Source: Macrosoma leucophasiata (taxonomy: Eukaryota > Arthropoda > Insecta > Lepidoptera > Hedylidae). From it: 64,000 bases of DNA. The first letter of the stretch is position 1; each line of letters starts with the position of its first letter. Position numbers and translations under genes: made by a program. The notes below the pieces were generated by a model, which saw nothing but the letters and a program-made list of their open reading frames with translations, had not been told where the DNA came from and searched no databases. The DNA lies in NCBI GenBank assembly GCA_036365455.1, contig JAWQUS010000010.1, positions 21,624,501 through 21,688,500 of the forward strand, read 5' to 3'. Shown piece after piece: positions 53,014-63,439 of the stretch.

Positions 53014-53329
53014 AGAAGTATTTCCATCAGCCCGAAATAAAGGTTTTATTTATGTGAGTACGTTACGCTTTGAAGATGCCGCGCCATCGCGTCTGTTCGA
53101 ATTCTACAGTCCGTGCGAGTGAACGCGTACAGAGTGCCTAGTGCGAGATTGCCGATCGCGATTTTCGATCGCGATCGCGTAAGAGTAAATAAAATCTCGC
53201 ACTAGGCACTCTGTACGCGTTCACTCGCACGGACTGTAGAATTCGAACAGACGCGATGGCGCGGCATCTTCAAAGCGTAACGTACTCACATAAATAAAAC
53301 CTTTATTTCGGGCTGATGGAAATACTTCT
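53014..53329. repeat. Perfect 137-bp inverted repeat, 42-bp spacer
   Basis: 53014-53150 and 53193-53329 are exact reverse complements over 137 bp. The arms are CpG-rich (GATGCCGCGCCATCGCG). The 42-bp spacer has its own CGATCGCG palindromes. No target duplication is visible and no other copy occurs in the window. RNA crossing it would form a long perfect hairpin. Confidence 0.97.
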
Positions 53330-53334
53330 GCTAA

Positions 53335-53960
53335 CTAAGCTGGGATGAGTACTTTTTTCAGGAAAGAAGTTTCATTCTATACTCACTAATTGTATATTAT
53401 TCCAGAAATGCCAAGGAAAAAATAAAGTGAAGAATATAAAAAAGATTATTCAATCGAGTACCTATTTTAAAATATAATGTCAATTCTTACTGCTGTATAA
53501 TTTTTTCATATTTTTTTTCTTTTCTGTATAAATTGCCTTTTACTAACTTTAGGATTGATTAATAGGATAGGACTTTAATTCTGCCAGAATCTGATGAAAT
53601 TGTAACCCTATGATTTTGCAAAAGTTTGATGTATAAAATAACAGTCACCATTTGTGACTACATAATATATTTTGTAAAAAAAAACAAAGAGACAAAATTG
53701 ATTTAAATTGACAGCCAAATACTGGTAAACATAATTTTAACTATTATAGTGCAATTTGTGCATATTGTACATTGAGTAAGTCCAAGCTCTATTTATTTTT
53801 GAAACTCATCCTTTCATAGGTATATATGCACTTTTCACTGGTGGTAGAGTGCTTGCGCACTTGACCGGTTTTATATATTAAAAAGATTGAGGTAGGTTAA
53901 AGCTCTATAAAACTATCCCTAGCAGACCTGGTAGAAAATGACAGATGATTTTGAAAAAGA
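53335..53960. other. No gene seen
   Basis: AT-rich. A GGTGGTAGAGTGCTTGCGC string at 53841 may be a family A scrap. Confidence 0.4.
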
Positions 53961-53977
53961 AAAATAGTTATGATTGT

Positions 53978-54127
53978 ATGTATGTATGTATGTATGTATC
54001 TTCACGCCAGGTCCCTAACGGGGTAGGCAGAGAGTGTAGAGCGCCAGACATCCCGGTTCAGACAAACCTCTCGTGCCTCGTCTACCTTCATCATTCTCTT
54101 CATACATGCACGCCGATTCCTAAGACG
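53978..54127 (-). mobile_element. LINE family D, 150-bp 3' end with (ATAC)n tail
   Basis: Exact 12-bp duplication AGTTATGATTGT on both sides (53966-53977, 54128-54139). Contents: TATG repeats, then the reverse complement of the family D tail and last ~40 codons. Confidence 0.9.
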
Positions 54128-54369
54128 AGTTATGATTGTGACTGAAATAAATACCTAAACTGCATGCGACAAAGGATTTCGTCTACTCGGCAATAGATGG
54201 CACTAATAAACATAAAATTGAATTTATGTGCCATGCATCGCAAAATAAAGCTTGTGTTAAAGGTACCGAAAAAATACAAAAACTGACTGGCTATAAATCA
54301 ACGCAGTCTGTTAATTTTTTAATATATTGGACTTCATTTACACATAAAAAAAATAATGTGAACTGCATA

Positions 54370-54597
54370 GCATGCAGTTCACAGTGATGATAGGTGATGT
54401 CTGCAGCCTATAGACACTAACACAACGACCAAGGTCAGAATGCGTTACCACTCCTGAGGCCTAAGGTGTTATGCCTCTGTGCCGGAAATTACAGAGCCGT
54501 ACATTACCACCTGACCGGAACACGATAGTGCTGAACACTACCATTTAGCGGAAAGTATATTAGGTAATGCGGTGGTGCCTACGCCCGCGAGCAGTCT
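54370..54597 (-). repeat. Repeat family A copy
   Basis: Lacks the last bases of the palindrome (stops at CCCGCGAGC) and 10 bp in the middle. An inverted GTGAACTGCATAGC scrap precedes it. Confidence 0.85.
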
Positions 54598-54609
54598 ATA
54601 GATAGATAT

Positions 54610-55170
54610 ACATCTAGGTACATGAAAAGGATGAGATCTAAGTGGCCCTGTGATAGTTATTACGGGTCGTTTACAGAGTTTAAGTCGTTAGTTTAAAAAA
54701 AAAATACGGAAATTTATGGCTCATCTTAAATTATAGGCAAATTCATAATATGTCTTTGTAAGTATTTCAAGTAACAGGTAATTTTATCAATTATATGGAA
54801 CCCTGTGTAAGTGATTCCGACTCAATCCGATTTGTTTAAATCAGAATAAAATGCTCTTTATCACGATAAGATCAAAAACATTTTAGTACCAAAAACGCTA
54901 TCACTGAAGCCACCCGTTACAGCTGCGCGTACGCAATGTCAACCGGATGACGTAAGCGTCAGAATTCGACAGTAAATCTATTAGACACTTCGAAGGAAAC
55001 GGTACGTAGTCTCTAGTCCCCATCGAAGCCCCTTGTTGTACGTTGACACATGGTTATTTAGACAACACCCATGGTATTCAATGATAGAGTTTGTCAAATT
55101 CAAATAAAGTGTTGTTTTTTAATCCTAACCACAAGTCGGTGGTACGATTTCAATATACAATAATTAGTAA
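54610..55170. other. No gene seen
   Basis: Unclassified. A slightly GC-richer patch at 54900-55040 has no coding frame. Confidence 0.4.
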
Positions 55171-55176
55171 CATTTG

Positions 55177-55303
55177 TTACACCGCGGACACTCCGCCAAA
55201 ATTCCACACAAACGCTTAATTTGGTCTCTATTACACAGACATCAATCAGTGACGTGTATTTACTCGCGGATCTGTGTGCGTAGCACGTAAAGAATACCAA
55301 ACG
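55177..55303 (-). repeat. Partial copy of the 23899/24800 inverted-repeat element
   Basis: Same orientation as 24800-24925; shares ACACCGCGGA, CAATCAGTGACGTGTATTTA and TGTGTGCGTAGCACGTA. Confidence 0.75.
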
Positions 55304-55329
55304 TTTCCAAAAAGTTTGCAAAATATATG

Positions 55330-55487
55330 GAGATAGCCGCACATAATAATTTTTCAAATGGCTGTCAGACAAATGTCAGCTCAGTCTGCCCGAGACCACG
55401 GAAGCTGAAAAGCGACTGAAACGTCGGATTGGTTTTAAATAATCATTTTAATTTAATATAAATCCGAAAACTAGTTTTATTTCAAGC
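55330..55487 (-). repeat. Copy of the 17640-17825 TIR-element arm
   Basis: CAGTCTGCCCGAGACCACGG, GAAACGTCGG and the TTTTATTTCAA terminus match. Confidence 0.75.
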
Positions 55488-55494
55488 ATACATA

Positions 55495-56060
55495 CATGAA
55501 AGTGACAACCAAGCATACAGCTCGCATTGATGGTAAGTGAATGCGAGTATGAGTAGATAGATATATGACCAACAAGGTCAAGTTGTTGTTGGTGATTAAA
55601 CTCATATTGACTACTGATACTCATATTGGTGGTTACTGGGTCAACAACAGGGTCCAAGGTATCTTCTATATCTTAATCTGACGCGCTGGAGTAAGTTAGA
55701 AATGAGTAGAAAGAGAAAAGGGTAGAGTAAATGAGAGCAGTAATGTCCCATGTTTACCAGTCACCTAGTATGTAATGATTCTTTTAGTCAAAGGCAATTA
55801 TTTCTGAGAACCAATCCACATTAACTCAATTGACTGAACTTACACGTTTCTTGGATGCGTACGCGCAGGGTTGTTCTTAAGGTGATTACTAATCACTTGT
55901 TCATTTCCAGGTATTAGACCGTTTGTACACATAAAATGCTTAATAAATGCATAATATTCCTCATAACGCCATATTTAGGTACTGGATGAAGATTATCGTG
56001 TATTAAATTTATTGTAAAATTAGTTTCAACTTCATAATTTTTTTTTGTCGAGTTTTCCGT
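55495..56060. other. Family A scrap, otherwise no gene seen
   Basis: 55495-55545 matches the tail end of family A. The rest is unclassified. Confidence 0.4.
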
Positions 56061-56066
56061 GGTGCT

Positions 56067-56342
56067 ACTTTTTTATGTGTCAAACAAGCATGCAATTCAC
56101 ATGGATGTTAAGTGATGACTGGAGCCTACAGACTTCTAAACAAAAACCAGAGATCAAAATGTAGATGACTTCCTACCATGACACCTTAGTTGTTATGTCT
56201 TGGTATAGTTATTACGGGGCCATACATTACCATTTAACCGGTCCACGATAGTGCTAAACACTAGCATTTGGCGGCAGATAGGTTAGGTAACGCGGTAGTG
56301 CCTACTCCCACGAGCTCTCACATTACAACTTTACCACCAGTA
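56067..56342 (-). repeat. Repeat family A, full-length diverged copy
   Basis: Complete unit ending CTTTACCACCAGTA. A MITE begins two bases later. Confidence 0.85.
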
Positions 56343-56344
56343 TA

Positions 56345-56487
56345 CCCCTTTATTCATAAACGTATTTTAGTTGTACTTCTTATCTCTCCTTTATTTGTTT
56401 CTATCCTGCACATTTGACAATGCAACTGACAAAGACAAAGCATTATATAGCTAAAACGTATCTAATATACGTTTATGAATAAGGGGG
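56345..56487. mobile_element. Mariner-type MITE, 143 bp
   Basis: TIR CCCCTTTATTCATAAACGTA pairs with the right end TACGTTTATGAATAAGGGGG. TA on both sides (56343-56344, 56488-56489). Confidence 0.85.
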
Positions 56488-56489
56488 TA

Positions 56490-57170
56490 AGTTGATATTT
56501 ATGTATCGAATACGAATCACTCAAATCTTGATTCAACTTTGTGTTTGAATACTTCATCTATCCCAACGTAATTTACCCAACCAATAAACAAACAATCACA
56601 AATACAAACATCGCATACCTCAAGATCGGAATCTAAACACATTGAATTAATAAACAAAGGCAGTAGCATTGATCGTCACGCTCGAGTGGGACAATTTAAA
56701 AGAGATTGATCAATTGTTTTGTCGCACAAATTGATCGATTCCTTGTGTCATCCTGTTGCGATACATCTTGATTAGATTGTTGGTGGGAAACACGTTTGAA
56801 CAGGCTTTTTAGATTACGTAACCTTGAAGGAAGCCTGTTTCGTAATGATAACGGTTTAAAATCTTTTATCTCTGGTTCTACTAGGATTTTTCCATTTTAA
56901 TTCCAAGAAAAAAAACTGTTGCCCTTGTAAATGATAAAGTACTTGTAAAAATACATAAATCCTGCTAAAAAGTATTATCGTGTATTTTTCTGACACTCTT
57001 AATTGAAGAAATTGACATCGTGAAAATACCGTATCCAATATTTTTATGGGAAAGATAATTTTGCATTCATTGAATATGCATTATTATATACCTAGATTAC
57101 CATCGTTAAATGCTTGACAGGTTACATAAATAAATTTAAATAATAATTTTACTTGACATCAATATTTTTT
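56490..57170. other. No gene seen
   Basis: AT-rich unclassified sequence. Confidence 0.4.
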
Positions 57171-57220
57171 TAATGGTGTAGGAGCTCGAGGGCGTGAACA
57201 CCACCGCATTTTATAATCTA

Positions 57221-57949
57221 ATAATAAATAATAATGGCAACCCATTATACGCCCCACTGCTGGGCACGAGTCTCTTCCCTTTTCTAGGGGGAGGCCTGGA
57301 GCTTACTCCACCACGCTGCTTCAATGCGGGTTGGTGGAGGTGGATGGGTTAGTGACCAACCCGCTGTCGGATGTTTTCAAACCGCCCATAAGGCCTCCGA
57401 CAAGGTTTAAGGACTGCTATCTATTGAAGCGCGCATGGCCCAGCGGCTGGTGTAGATCGTAAGCGATCTGCTCGGTTAAGCACTACGGGCGCGGTTGGGT
57501 AGTGTGATGGGTGACCGCCAGTGGCAAATTAAATGCGCGTTTCCGTGCTTCGGAGGGCACGTTAAGCCGTCGGTCCCGGTTGCTATCGATGGATAGCAGT
57601 CGTTAAACCTTGTCGGAGGCCTTATGGGCGCTTTGAAAACATCCGACAGTGGGTTGGCCACTCACCCACCTCCACCAATCCACAGGAGAGCAGCAGCGTG
57701 GTGGAGTAAGCTCCAGGCCTCCCCCCAAAGGGGAGAGACTCGGGCCCAGCAGTGGGACGTATAATGGGTTGCCATTATTATATTATTATTATCTATCGAA
57801 AGCAACCGGGACCGACGGCTTAACGTGCCCTCCGAAGCACGGAAACGGGCATTTAATTTGCCACTAGACCGCGCCGTAAGTACTTCACCGAGTAGATCGC
57901 TTATGATCTACACCAGTCGCCGGGCCATGTGCGCTTCAAGCTTCTTTTC
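57221..57949 (-). mobile_element. 5S-headed SINE, older copy split by a younger one
   Basis: Minus-oriented unit: tail and body at 57221-57424, head at 57797-57949. The split point carries TATCTAT on both sides (57418-57424, 57790-57796). Confidence 0.85.
57425..57789 (+). mobile_element. 5S-headed SINE, full-length reference copy, 365 bp
   Basis: The head matches the internal promoter of insect 5S rRNA in order and spacing: box A GTTAAGCA (57475-57482), intermediate element CGGGCGCGGT (57486-57495), box C GATGGGTGACCGCC (57506-57519). The body and a GCCCAGCAGTGGGACGTATA end with (ATT)n follow. It sits in opposite orientation inside an older copy of itself. A 5S-derived head defines SINE3-type elements. 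Other copies: 24512, 30644, 35182, 50096, 57221, 61868. Confidence 0.9.
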
Positions 57950-58032
57950 TAATCTATCTGCCGCCAAATGGTAATGTTCAGCACAAGCACCTGTCTTCAC
58001 GAATTTTGGTGCCACTCGTGCTCGGCTCGTCT

Positions 58033-58875
58033 TTTTTTTACGAGGTGGAAATGTCATTGCATTCAGCCGACTCTTTGGGGGGAGAGTCGAGATATGAGGG
58101 ACTTGGACCCTCTAAAACCACCTCGGTGCCGACTTCAGTGCAGAAAGGAGCGAGGATCCGGGTACACAATAAACACTGCTCCAGTTCTCCCCTCGCACTT
58201 TGCCTACATCCAGGGCTCATCCACGGGGGCTTTGTGAGCCCCCTTCGTCATTTGCCACGATGACCTGCGGCTACCTCGGTCACCGTCCTCACGGAGCCGC
58301 GAGTGCTGAGCGACCAGAGCCTCCACTCTTGCCGCCCGCGGCTCATTTCCCCTTTTAGTCGCCTCTTACGACAGGCTACCTCAGTCCTATTCTATAGGCT
58401 CGGACTGCAGGGCCCACGGCCGGGGCTACTGACTATTGTCACCATCCCGGCGCCTTCTTCGCCTCCGAGCGTGATCATTCCTCTCGCGGAAACGCTTGGC
58501 AGTTTCTTTCTGGAGCATTACTTCTTCACAGAAAGAGACCACATCCTTCCACGCTCTGTCATCCGCCAGCATAGCTGCTACAATTGCTGGTGGAGATAAA
58601 TCTATCCCAATTCGTGCGACCAGGAGTCTCCTTTCCGCCCCGAAGCTGTACACTCAACGAGGGTGTGCTGAGCGGAGTGCAGGTCGCCTCCGCAATGGTG
58701 GAAATCCGCCGCCGCTTCGCGGCTTATTCGATTCTTATATTCACCGAAACACCCGTGTCAGGTAAATATCTGAGTAAGTCGGTAGGTGACGCAAAAATTA
58801 TAAATTGGTTCTCGGCTGTTGAGATTAGAACCCGAGGAGCGCGCCGCTCCGTAATACCTATGCCATTTGTCTGTT
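58033..58875 (-). mobile_element. 5'-truncated R1-type LINE, 843 bp
   Basis: Flanked by an exact 17-bp duplication TCGTGCTCGGCTCGTCT (58016-58032, 58876-58892). On minus it holds the ORF2 C-terminus, a ~390-bp GC-rich 3' UTR and an A-run at its end (58033-58040). Confidence 0.9.
58426..58830 (-). pseudogene. R1-type LINE ORF2 C-terminus, frame-broken
   Basis: Order on minus: TYRLTQIFT, a stop where these proteins read TGHG, HGCFGEYKNRISRE, then the terminal knuckle FHHCGGDLHSAQHTLVEC in which the usual first Cys is Phe. A frameshift near 58655 follows, then RRLLVARIGIDLSPPAIVAA, CEEVMLQKETAKR and an Arg-rich end. The layout and end are typical of R1-clade elements. RT and endonuclease are lost. 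Confidence 0.8.
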
Positions 58876-58892
58876 TCGTGCTCGGCTCGTCT

Positions 58893-59345
58893 GTCGTATA
58901 TGCAGCTTTATAGATATAAAAATATCAATAGATCATACGGACAACTTCATTCATGAATAAATAATACGAAAACATTTGCGAGTTCCCGGAAAAGGAATAA
59001 GCCAGCAATAAAATAAATAAATAGATAAAATTATCTAAATTATCGTTCATCTTGATAACAAGAAGAGTCAAGTGTGTGTTGAACGGTGCAAAATGTTCCG
59101 TAAGTCTTTATCGACAACTTGAGTTTTATTTAGATTTCTATAGAATTTTGGGGTTACGCAGCCAAATGGCATAAAAACAGTACCCTTATAGATTCGTCAT
59201 TTTGTGTGTCTGTGTGTCCACTCGTCCACCCATACGTCACAGCCACTTAACTCCGAAACGATTAGAACTACATTATTGAAACTCGATAGGTAGATGTACC
59301 TATTCTGTAAACTTTACAATTTGTCCGTTTGAAACATTCAAAATG
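58893..59345. other. No gene; common unclassified repeat
   Basis: Around 59170-59270, CCCTTATAGATTCGTCAT and TGTCTGTGTGTCCACTCG resemble a repeat seen throughout moth genomes. Not classified. Confidence 0.4.
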
Positions 59346-59349
59346 GTAA

Positions 59350-59540
59350 AATACTCCGGGCACATTACCAAACTCCGAGGTACTGGGAAACTTCCAAAAA
59401 AATTAACAATCCCAATACAACCAGAGATAAAGTATTTTAAACCCTTATTTCTTATAGCCCCCTACCTGGGAATCGAACCCAGTACCCCAGTGTAGTAGTA
59501 TTGGCCTGCTATCACTAGGCTACTGAGGCAGTTAGATAAA
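59350..59540 (-). mobile_element. SINE-2, head and body without tail
   Basis: Matches 38905-39085: CCGGGCACATTACCAAACT, the B-box region (GGGAATCGAACCCAG on plus) and TAGGCTACTGAGGCAGTTA. The 3' tail is missing. Confidence 0.85.
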
Positions 59541-59544
59541 TATT

Positions 59545-60285
59545 ATCAATTTATCCTTCATTCTAGCGTAACTAGATAGCCTTTAGTGCTTAGACGTTTA
59601 TTGGACGCGGGGATGAAGGCTTAATGTCGTTAAATGTGCATAATTTATGGCAACGATTAACCAAATTATATATTATTTTGGTGCTTACCTCGTAAGCTTA
59701 AGTATTCATGAAACTTTTATGAGTCGTTAATAGAACTAATGAAATAATAGCTTATTTTATATGCACACCCGTTCACTTTAATTATTTCAAGGTAAGGTTC
59801 AAAATAAGTCCAACCTAGATTTTTGTAGACCAGTGTTTTTCAACCTGTTTCATGACGCGATGATTTTCCATTGTATGAAAAAAGAGGTTGGCGACCTTTC
59901 TGGGTATAAGTTTTTTATGTATGTTACTACATCACAAACATTCAATGTATGATACGATTTGGATGAAAATGTAAAAAGACACAGATATCCGGTAACTATA
60001 ATTTATTGTTTTTTTTTTCTTTAAATATTCGTTAGTTCTCTGAACCTCTCGCGACCAATGAAAGTTTCGTGGAGAGTTCGGAAGTCGCGATTCACTTTTG
60101 GGAAAACATTTGTATTAAAGCAAAGCGCGCAATCGCGATCCTATGACAATTAGGACTAATTAGCATAATTAGGTCCCACCTACATACAGTTGACGAACGT
60201 CACACTCTCGTCGTCCCTCGTCTCAAAACCTTTGAAAGGAGCCCATGGCTTAATTTGCTCGTACATACGTATATAAGTTTGTAGG
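59545..60285. other. No gene; possible hAT-like end
   Basis: CAGTGTTTTTCAACCTG at 59832 looks like a hAT terminus, but no matching right end or duplication was found. Confidence 0.35.
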
Positions 60286-60291
60286 TTTGTA

Positions 60292-60543
60292 CAGTGCTCA
60301 ACAATAAATATTGCACATCAAGACTAGGAAGGAGACTTCGGCTTATTTCGGGTCTATATAGCGTTATCTCTTTCGCACCGTACCTATTTGACGTTTATCG
60401 ACCATTTTGATCAAGTTTTGACCAATACCGGACTGTTAGTGCTTACGTAGGCAGTGTGCAGCAGAGATAACGCTTTACGAAGTCGAAACGAGCCGATCAT
60501 ATCTTTCGTAGGCTCGATATGCAATATTCATTGTTGAGGACTG
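60292..60543. mobile_element. MITE with TA duplication, 252 bp
   Basis: Imperfect TIRs of 30+ bp (CAGTGCTCAACAATAAATAT; right end inverted CAGTCCTCAACAATGAATAT). TA on both sides. Fragment also at 21779-21836. Confidence 0.8.
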
Positions 60544-60555
60544 TATCTTTACACT

Positions 60556-60836
60556 AATGGTGAGATTCACAGAGCGCACTACGACTTAACTTTGAAAAAA
60601 GTATGCTTAGAACTGTCAGTTTAGTATAGGTTTTGACAGTTCAAAGGCGTACTTTGCTCAAAGTAAAGTCGTAGTGCGGTCTGTGAATCTCGCACTAAGG
60701 GTGAGATTCTCAGCCTGCACTACGACTACTTTGAGGAAAGTATGCTTAGAACTGTCAGTACATTACGGGTTTTGACCGTTCGAAGCGTACTTTACCGAAA
60801 GTAAAGTCGTAGTGCGGTCTGTGAATCTCACATTAT
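60556..60836. mobile_element. Two adjacent long-TIR MITEs
   Basis: 60556-60697 and 60698-60836 are each palindromic and related to 35685-35824 (GTAAAGTCGTAGTGCGGTCT in both right arms). They abut directly. Confidence 0.8.
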
Positions 60837-61786
60837 CAACAGAACACCAAATTCAGTCTCATCTTCAGTAGGTCTGTCTTAATGCGGTACAACTTAGCCA
60901 CTATAGCGAAAAACGAGTTATCGGCCAAATGTTCCATATTCAGCTAGATTACGTAATCGCACCCACTTTACACCTGATGTTGTTTTGTATGAGAGTGGTT
61001 TAGTATCACATATTTGTGTAGGGCATACATATTTTATGTAGAGATCTTATAATTTTGATCCTTACAGCTTGAAACTGTCCAAATATTTTGGTATTTCGAA
61101 TATTCCAAACAATTTTTGTCTAAAAAAATGTTTATCTCATTAGGCTGACAGACACGCGGCAGCAGCAGCCTTATGGGAAGTGGTTACCATCCACTATGAA
61201 TATTTAAAAGGACTTCCCAAAGCTCCGAGAGACCTGAATAAATTTTGGATGCCATTTTAACGAACTGCATCTATATGTACTGTAGTGATTTGAGAAGACT
61301 CTTAAGGAATTCCACAATTAGCTCGTACATCCAAGGATAAATAAGTAGGTATATAATTTATTAACAGAACCCCAAATTCAGGTCCCATCTTCAGATAAGT
61401 AGGTCGGCCTTCAGAACGGTACACTATCGCTGATAACGCGTTATCGGCCAAATGGCAACTTTCAGCTAGATTATATTGTATGATCACACTGAATCACTGA
61501 CGCTGTTTTGCGCGAGAATGTGTCACATATAATTTGCTTAGGTCATACATTCTGATATATTCTATGTAGGCTTATGATTTTGATCGTTACATTTTGAAAC
61601 TCTTTATATGTTCTGGTATTTTGTAAATACGGTTTGTCTATGCACTTATTTTTTATATCATCATGCTAACAAACATGTACATGGCTCCCCCTCCCCTAGC
61701 GGATTTTTTTTTATTTCTTTTTAAATATTTGCAGAGTTGCCAACGCGCTTCTAGATCTAAGGCACTTTGGATGCCGTTTTGAAGAA

Positions 61787-61828
61787 CTTCATACTCGTAT
61801 TGCAGCACTTTGCAATACGAGTATGAAG
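61787..61828. repeat. Perfect hairpin, 18-bp arms, 6-nt loop
   Basis: CTTCATACTCGTATTGCA and its exact complement at the end of tandem unit 2. Confidence 0.95.
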
Positions 61829-61867
61829 AACACCTCAGAGAAAAGCTAATTTTACAATATTCATGTA

Positions 61868-62215
61868 ATAATAATGACTACCCTTGATACGTCCCACTGC
61901 TGGGCACGAGTCTCTTCCCTTCTCGAGAGGAAGCCTGGAGCTTACTCCACCACGCTGCTCCAATGCGGGTTGGTGGATATAAGGGTTAGTGGCCAACCCG
62001 CTGTCGGATGTTGTCAAACCGCCTATAAAGCCTCCGACAAGGTTTCTATCGATAGCAATCGAGACCGATGGTTTAACGTGCCCTTTGAAACACGGAAACG
62101 TTGATTTTAATTTTCCACTAGCGGTCACCCATCACACACCCGACCGCGCCCGTATCGCTAAACCGAGTAGATCGCTTCCGATCTACGCCAGCCGCAGGGA
62201 CATGCGCGCTTCTGA
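61868..62215 (-). mobile_element. 5S-headed SINE, full-length copy
   Basis: Head, body and (ATT)n tail complete. Flanks ATATTCATGTA (61857-61867) and ATATACATGTA (62216-62226) are an 11-bp duplication with one mismatch. Inserted in the tandem array. Confidence 0.9.
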
Positions 62216-62484
62216 ATATACATGTACTTGGAAATAACAAAATATGTTTATCAACAGAACTCCAAATGAAAGTCCCATCTTCAGATAAGTAGGTCGGCCT
62301 TCAGGACAGTACATCTTCGTCACTATCGCTGATAACGCACTATCGGCCAAATGATCCACATTCAACTAGATTACATAATCTCACTGACTGTACATCTGAC
62401 GCTGTTTTGTTGGAGAGTGGGTTAGTGTTACATATTTTATACATTTTTTGTATTGAAAATGGCAAACAAACTCGTTGGACGCTC

Positions 62485-62737
62485 CAGCGATGGAGCTCAT
62501 GGGCGTAGGCACCACCGCATTACCTAATGTACTTGCCACTAAATGAAAGTGTTCAGTACTATCTTGTTCCGGTCAGGTGGTTATGTACGGCCCTGTAAAT
62601 TCCAGCACAGAGGCATAACACCTTAAGCCTCAGGAGTGGTAACGCATTAGCATTTTGACCTTGGTCAATAGGCTGCAGTGATCACTTAACATCAATGTGA
62701 ACTGCATGCTTGTTTGCCACTTACATAACATAAAAAA
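62485..62737 (+). repeat. Repeat family A copy
   Basis: GATGGAGCTCATGGGCGTAG to GCCACTTACATAACATAAAA. Nearly full length. An RTE LINE tail scrap (GTCCAGCGGTGGACGTC) follows at 62775. Confidence 0.85.
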
Positions 62738-62835
62738 TATCCCTTCAGATGTTACACAGCTGTGGTGGGGTTTTGTCCAGCGGTGGACGTCTTTCGGCGA
62801 AATGATAATTAATTGAGGAATTCAAATAAGCATGT

Positions 62836-62973
62836 TACGGCCAAATACTCAATCGTCACTCAAATCTAAGTGGGACTTAAAAGTCTTCTATCTTTATAAA
62901 ACACGTTCAAACGAAAGAGATAGCGCACATTTGAGGTTTGCTTAAAATTTACGTTTGAATTTTCGGCCATCAG
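62836..62973. mobile_element. Short TIR element, copy 2
   Basis: GGCCAAATACTCAATCGTCA at left, TTTGAATTTTCGGCC at right. Interior inverted relative to 26338-26472. Confidence 0.65.
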
Positions 62974-62979
62974 TGACGA

Positions 62980-63435
62980 AAAAAATTATATCTACGTATA
63001 GAAAGAATTTATCTCCGCAATAAGGAAACTCATTACAGTATGCATTTAATTAAAATATAAACGTGTAAATAATTGGAGTTCATAGATTCCATGACATTCC
63101 ATGATTCCAACTATTCACAATGTAATATACAAGTAATCAGTGTCTCAATTAATATTTTATTGATTAAAATTACTTACTATTAATAATGTAGAGTCACGGG
63201 GCTCTACAAATCTATATGAATATAAGCAGTTCGCTTTGACCTAAAATATAAAATTTCATTTATTAAGAACTGTTTAATAATCATAATTTTGTTTTCGTGG
63301 TTGGCCTAGCTACAATTTATTCCTAATTAAATTAACATAATCAAGATTAATAAATTGACACATAGTTCGGTTTAATTAAAAAAAAAAATGTTGTCGCAAA
63401 TTGATCCGCGTGTGTCTAGTTTAAAAAAAAAATAT
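62980..63435. other. No gene seen
   Basis: AT-rich unclassified sequence. Confidence 0.4.
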
Positions 63436-63439
63436 ATTT

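Larger units (their letters stand above)
57175..57990 (+). repeat. Repeat family A copy, host of nested SINEs
   Basis: 5' part 57175-57220 and continuation 57950-57990 join in family A order. TAATCTA is duplicated (57214-57220, 57950-57956) around the SINE pair. Confidence 0.75.
60835..62455 (+). repeat. Tandem array, ~520-bp unit, about 2.4 copies
   Basis: Unit starts at 60835, 61372 and 62251 share AACAGAA(C)...CCAAAT, TTATCGGCCAAATG and a TATTCTATGTAG-like block. Units 1 and 2 also share GGATGCC(A/G)TTTT near their ends. Removing the SINE at 61868-62215 and its duplication restores a period of about 520 bp for the third, partial unit. Confidence 0.8.

Noticed and set aside
59832..60114. 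Third hAT-like element
   Set aside because: The left end looks right, but the proposed right end and 8-bp flanks do not match.
60835..62455. CRISPR-like array
   Set aside because: Units are ~520 bp and diverged in eukaryotic DNA; no short direct repeats with spacers anywhere in the window.
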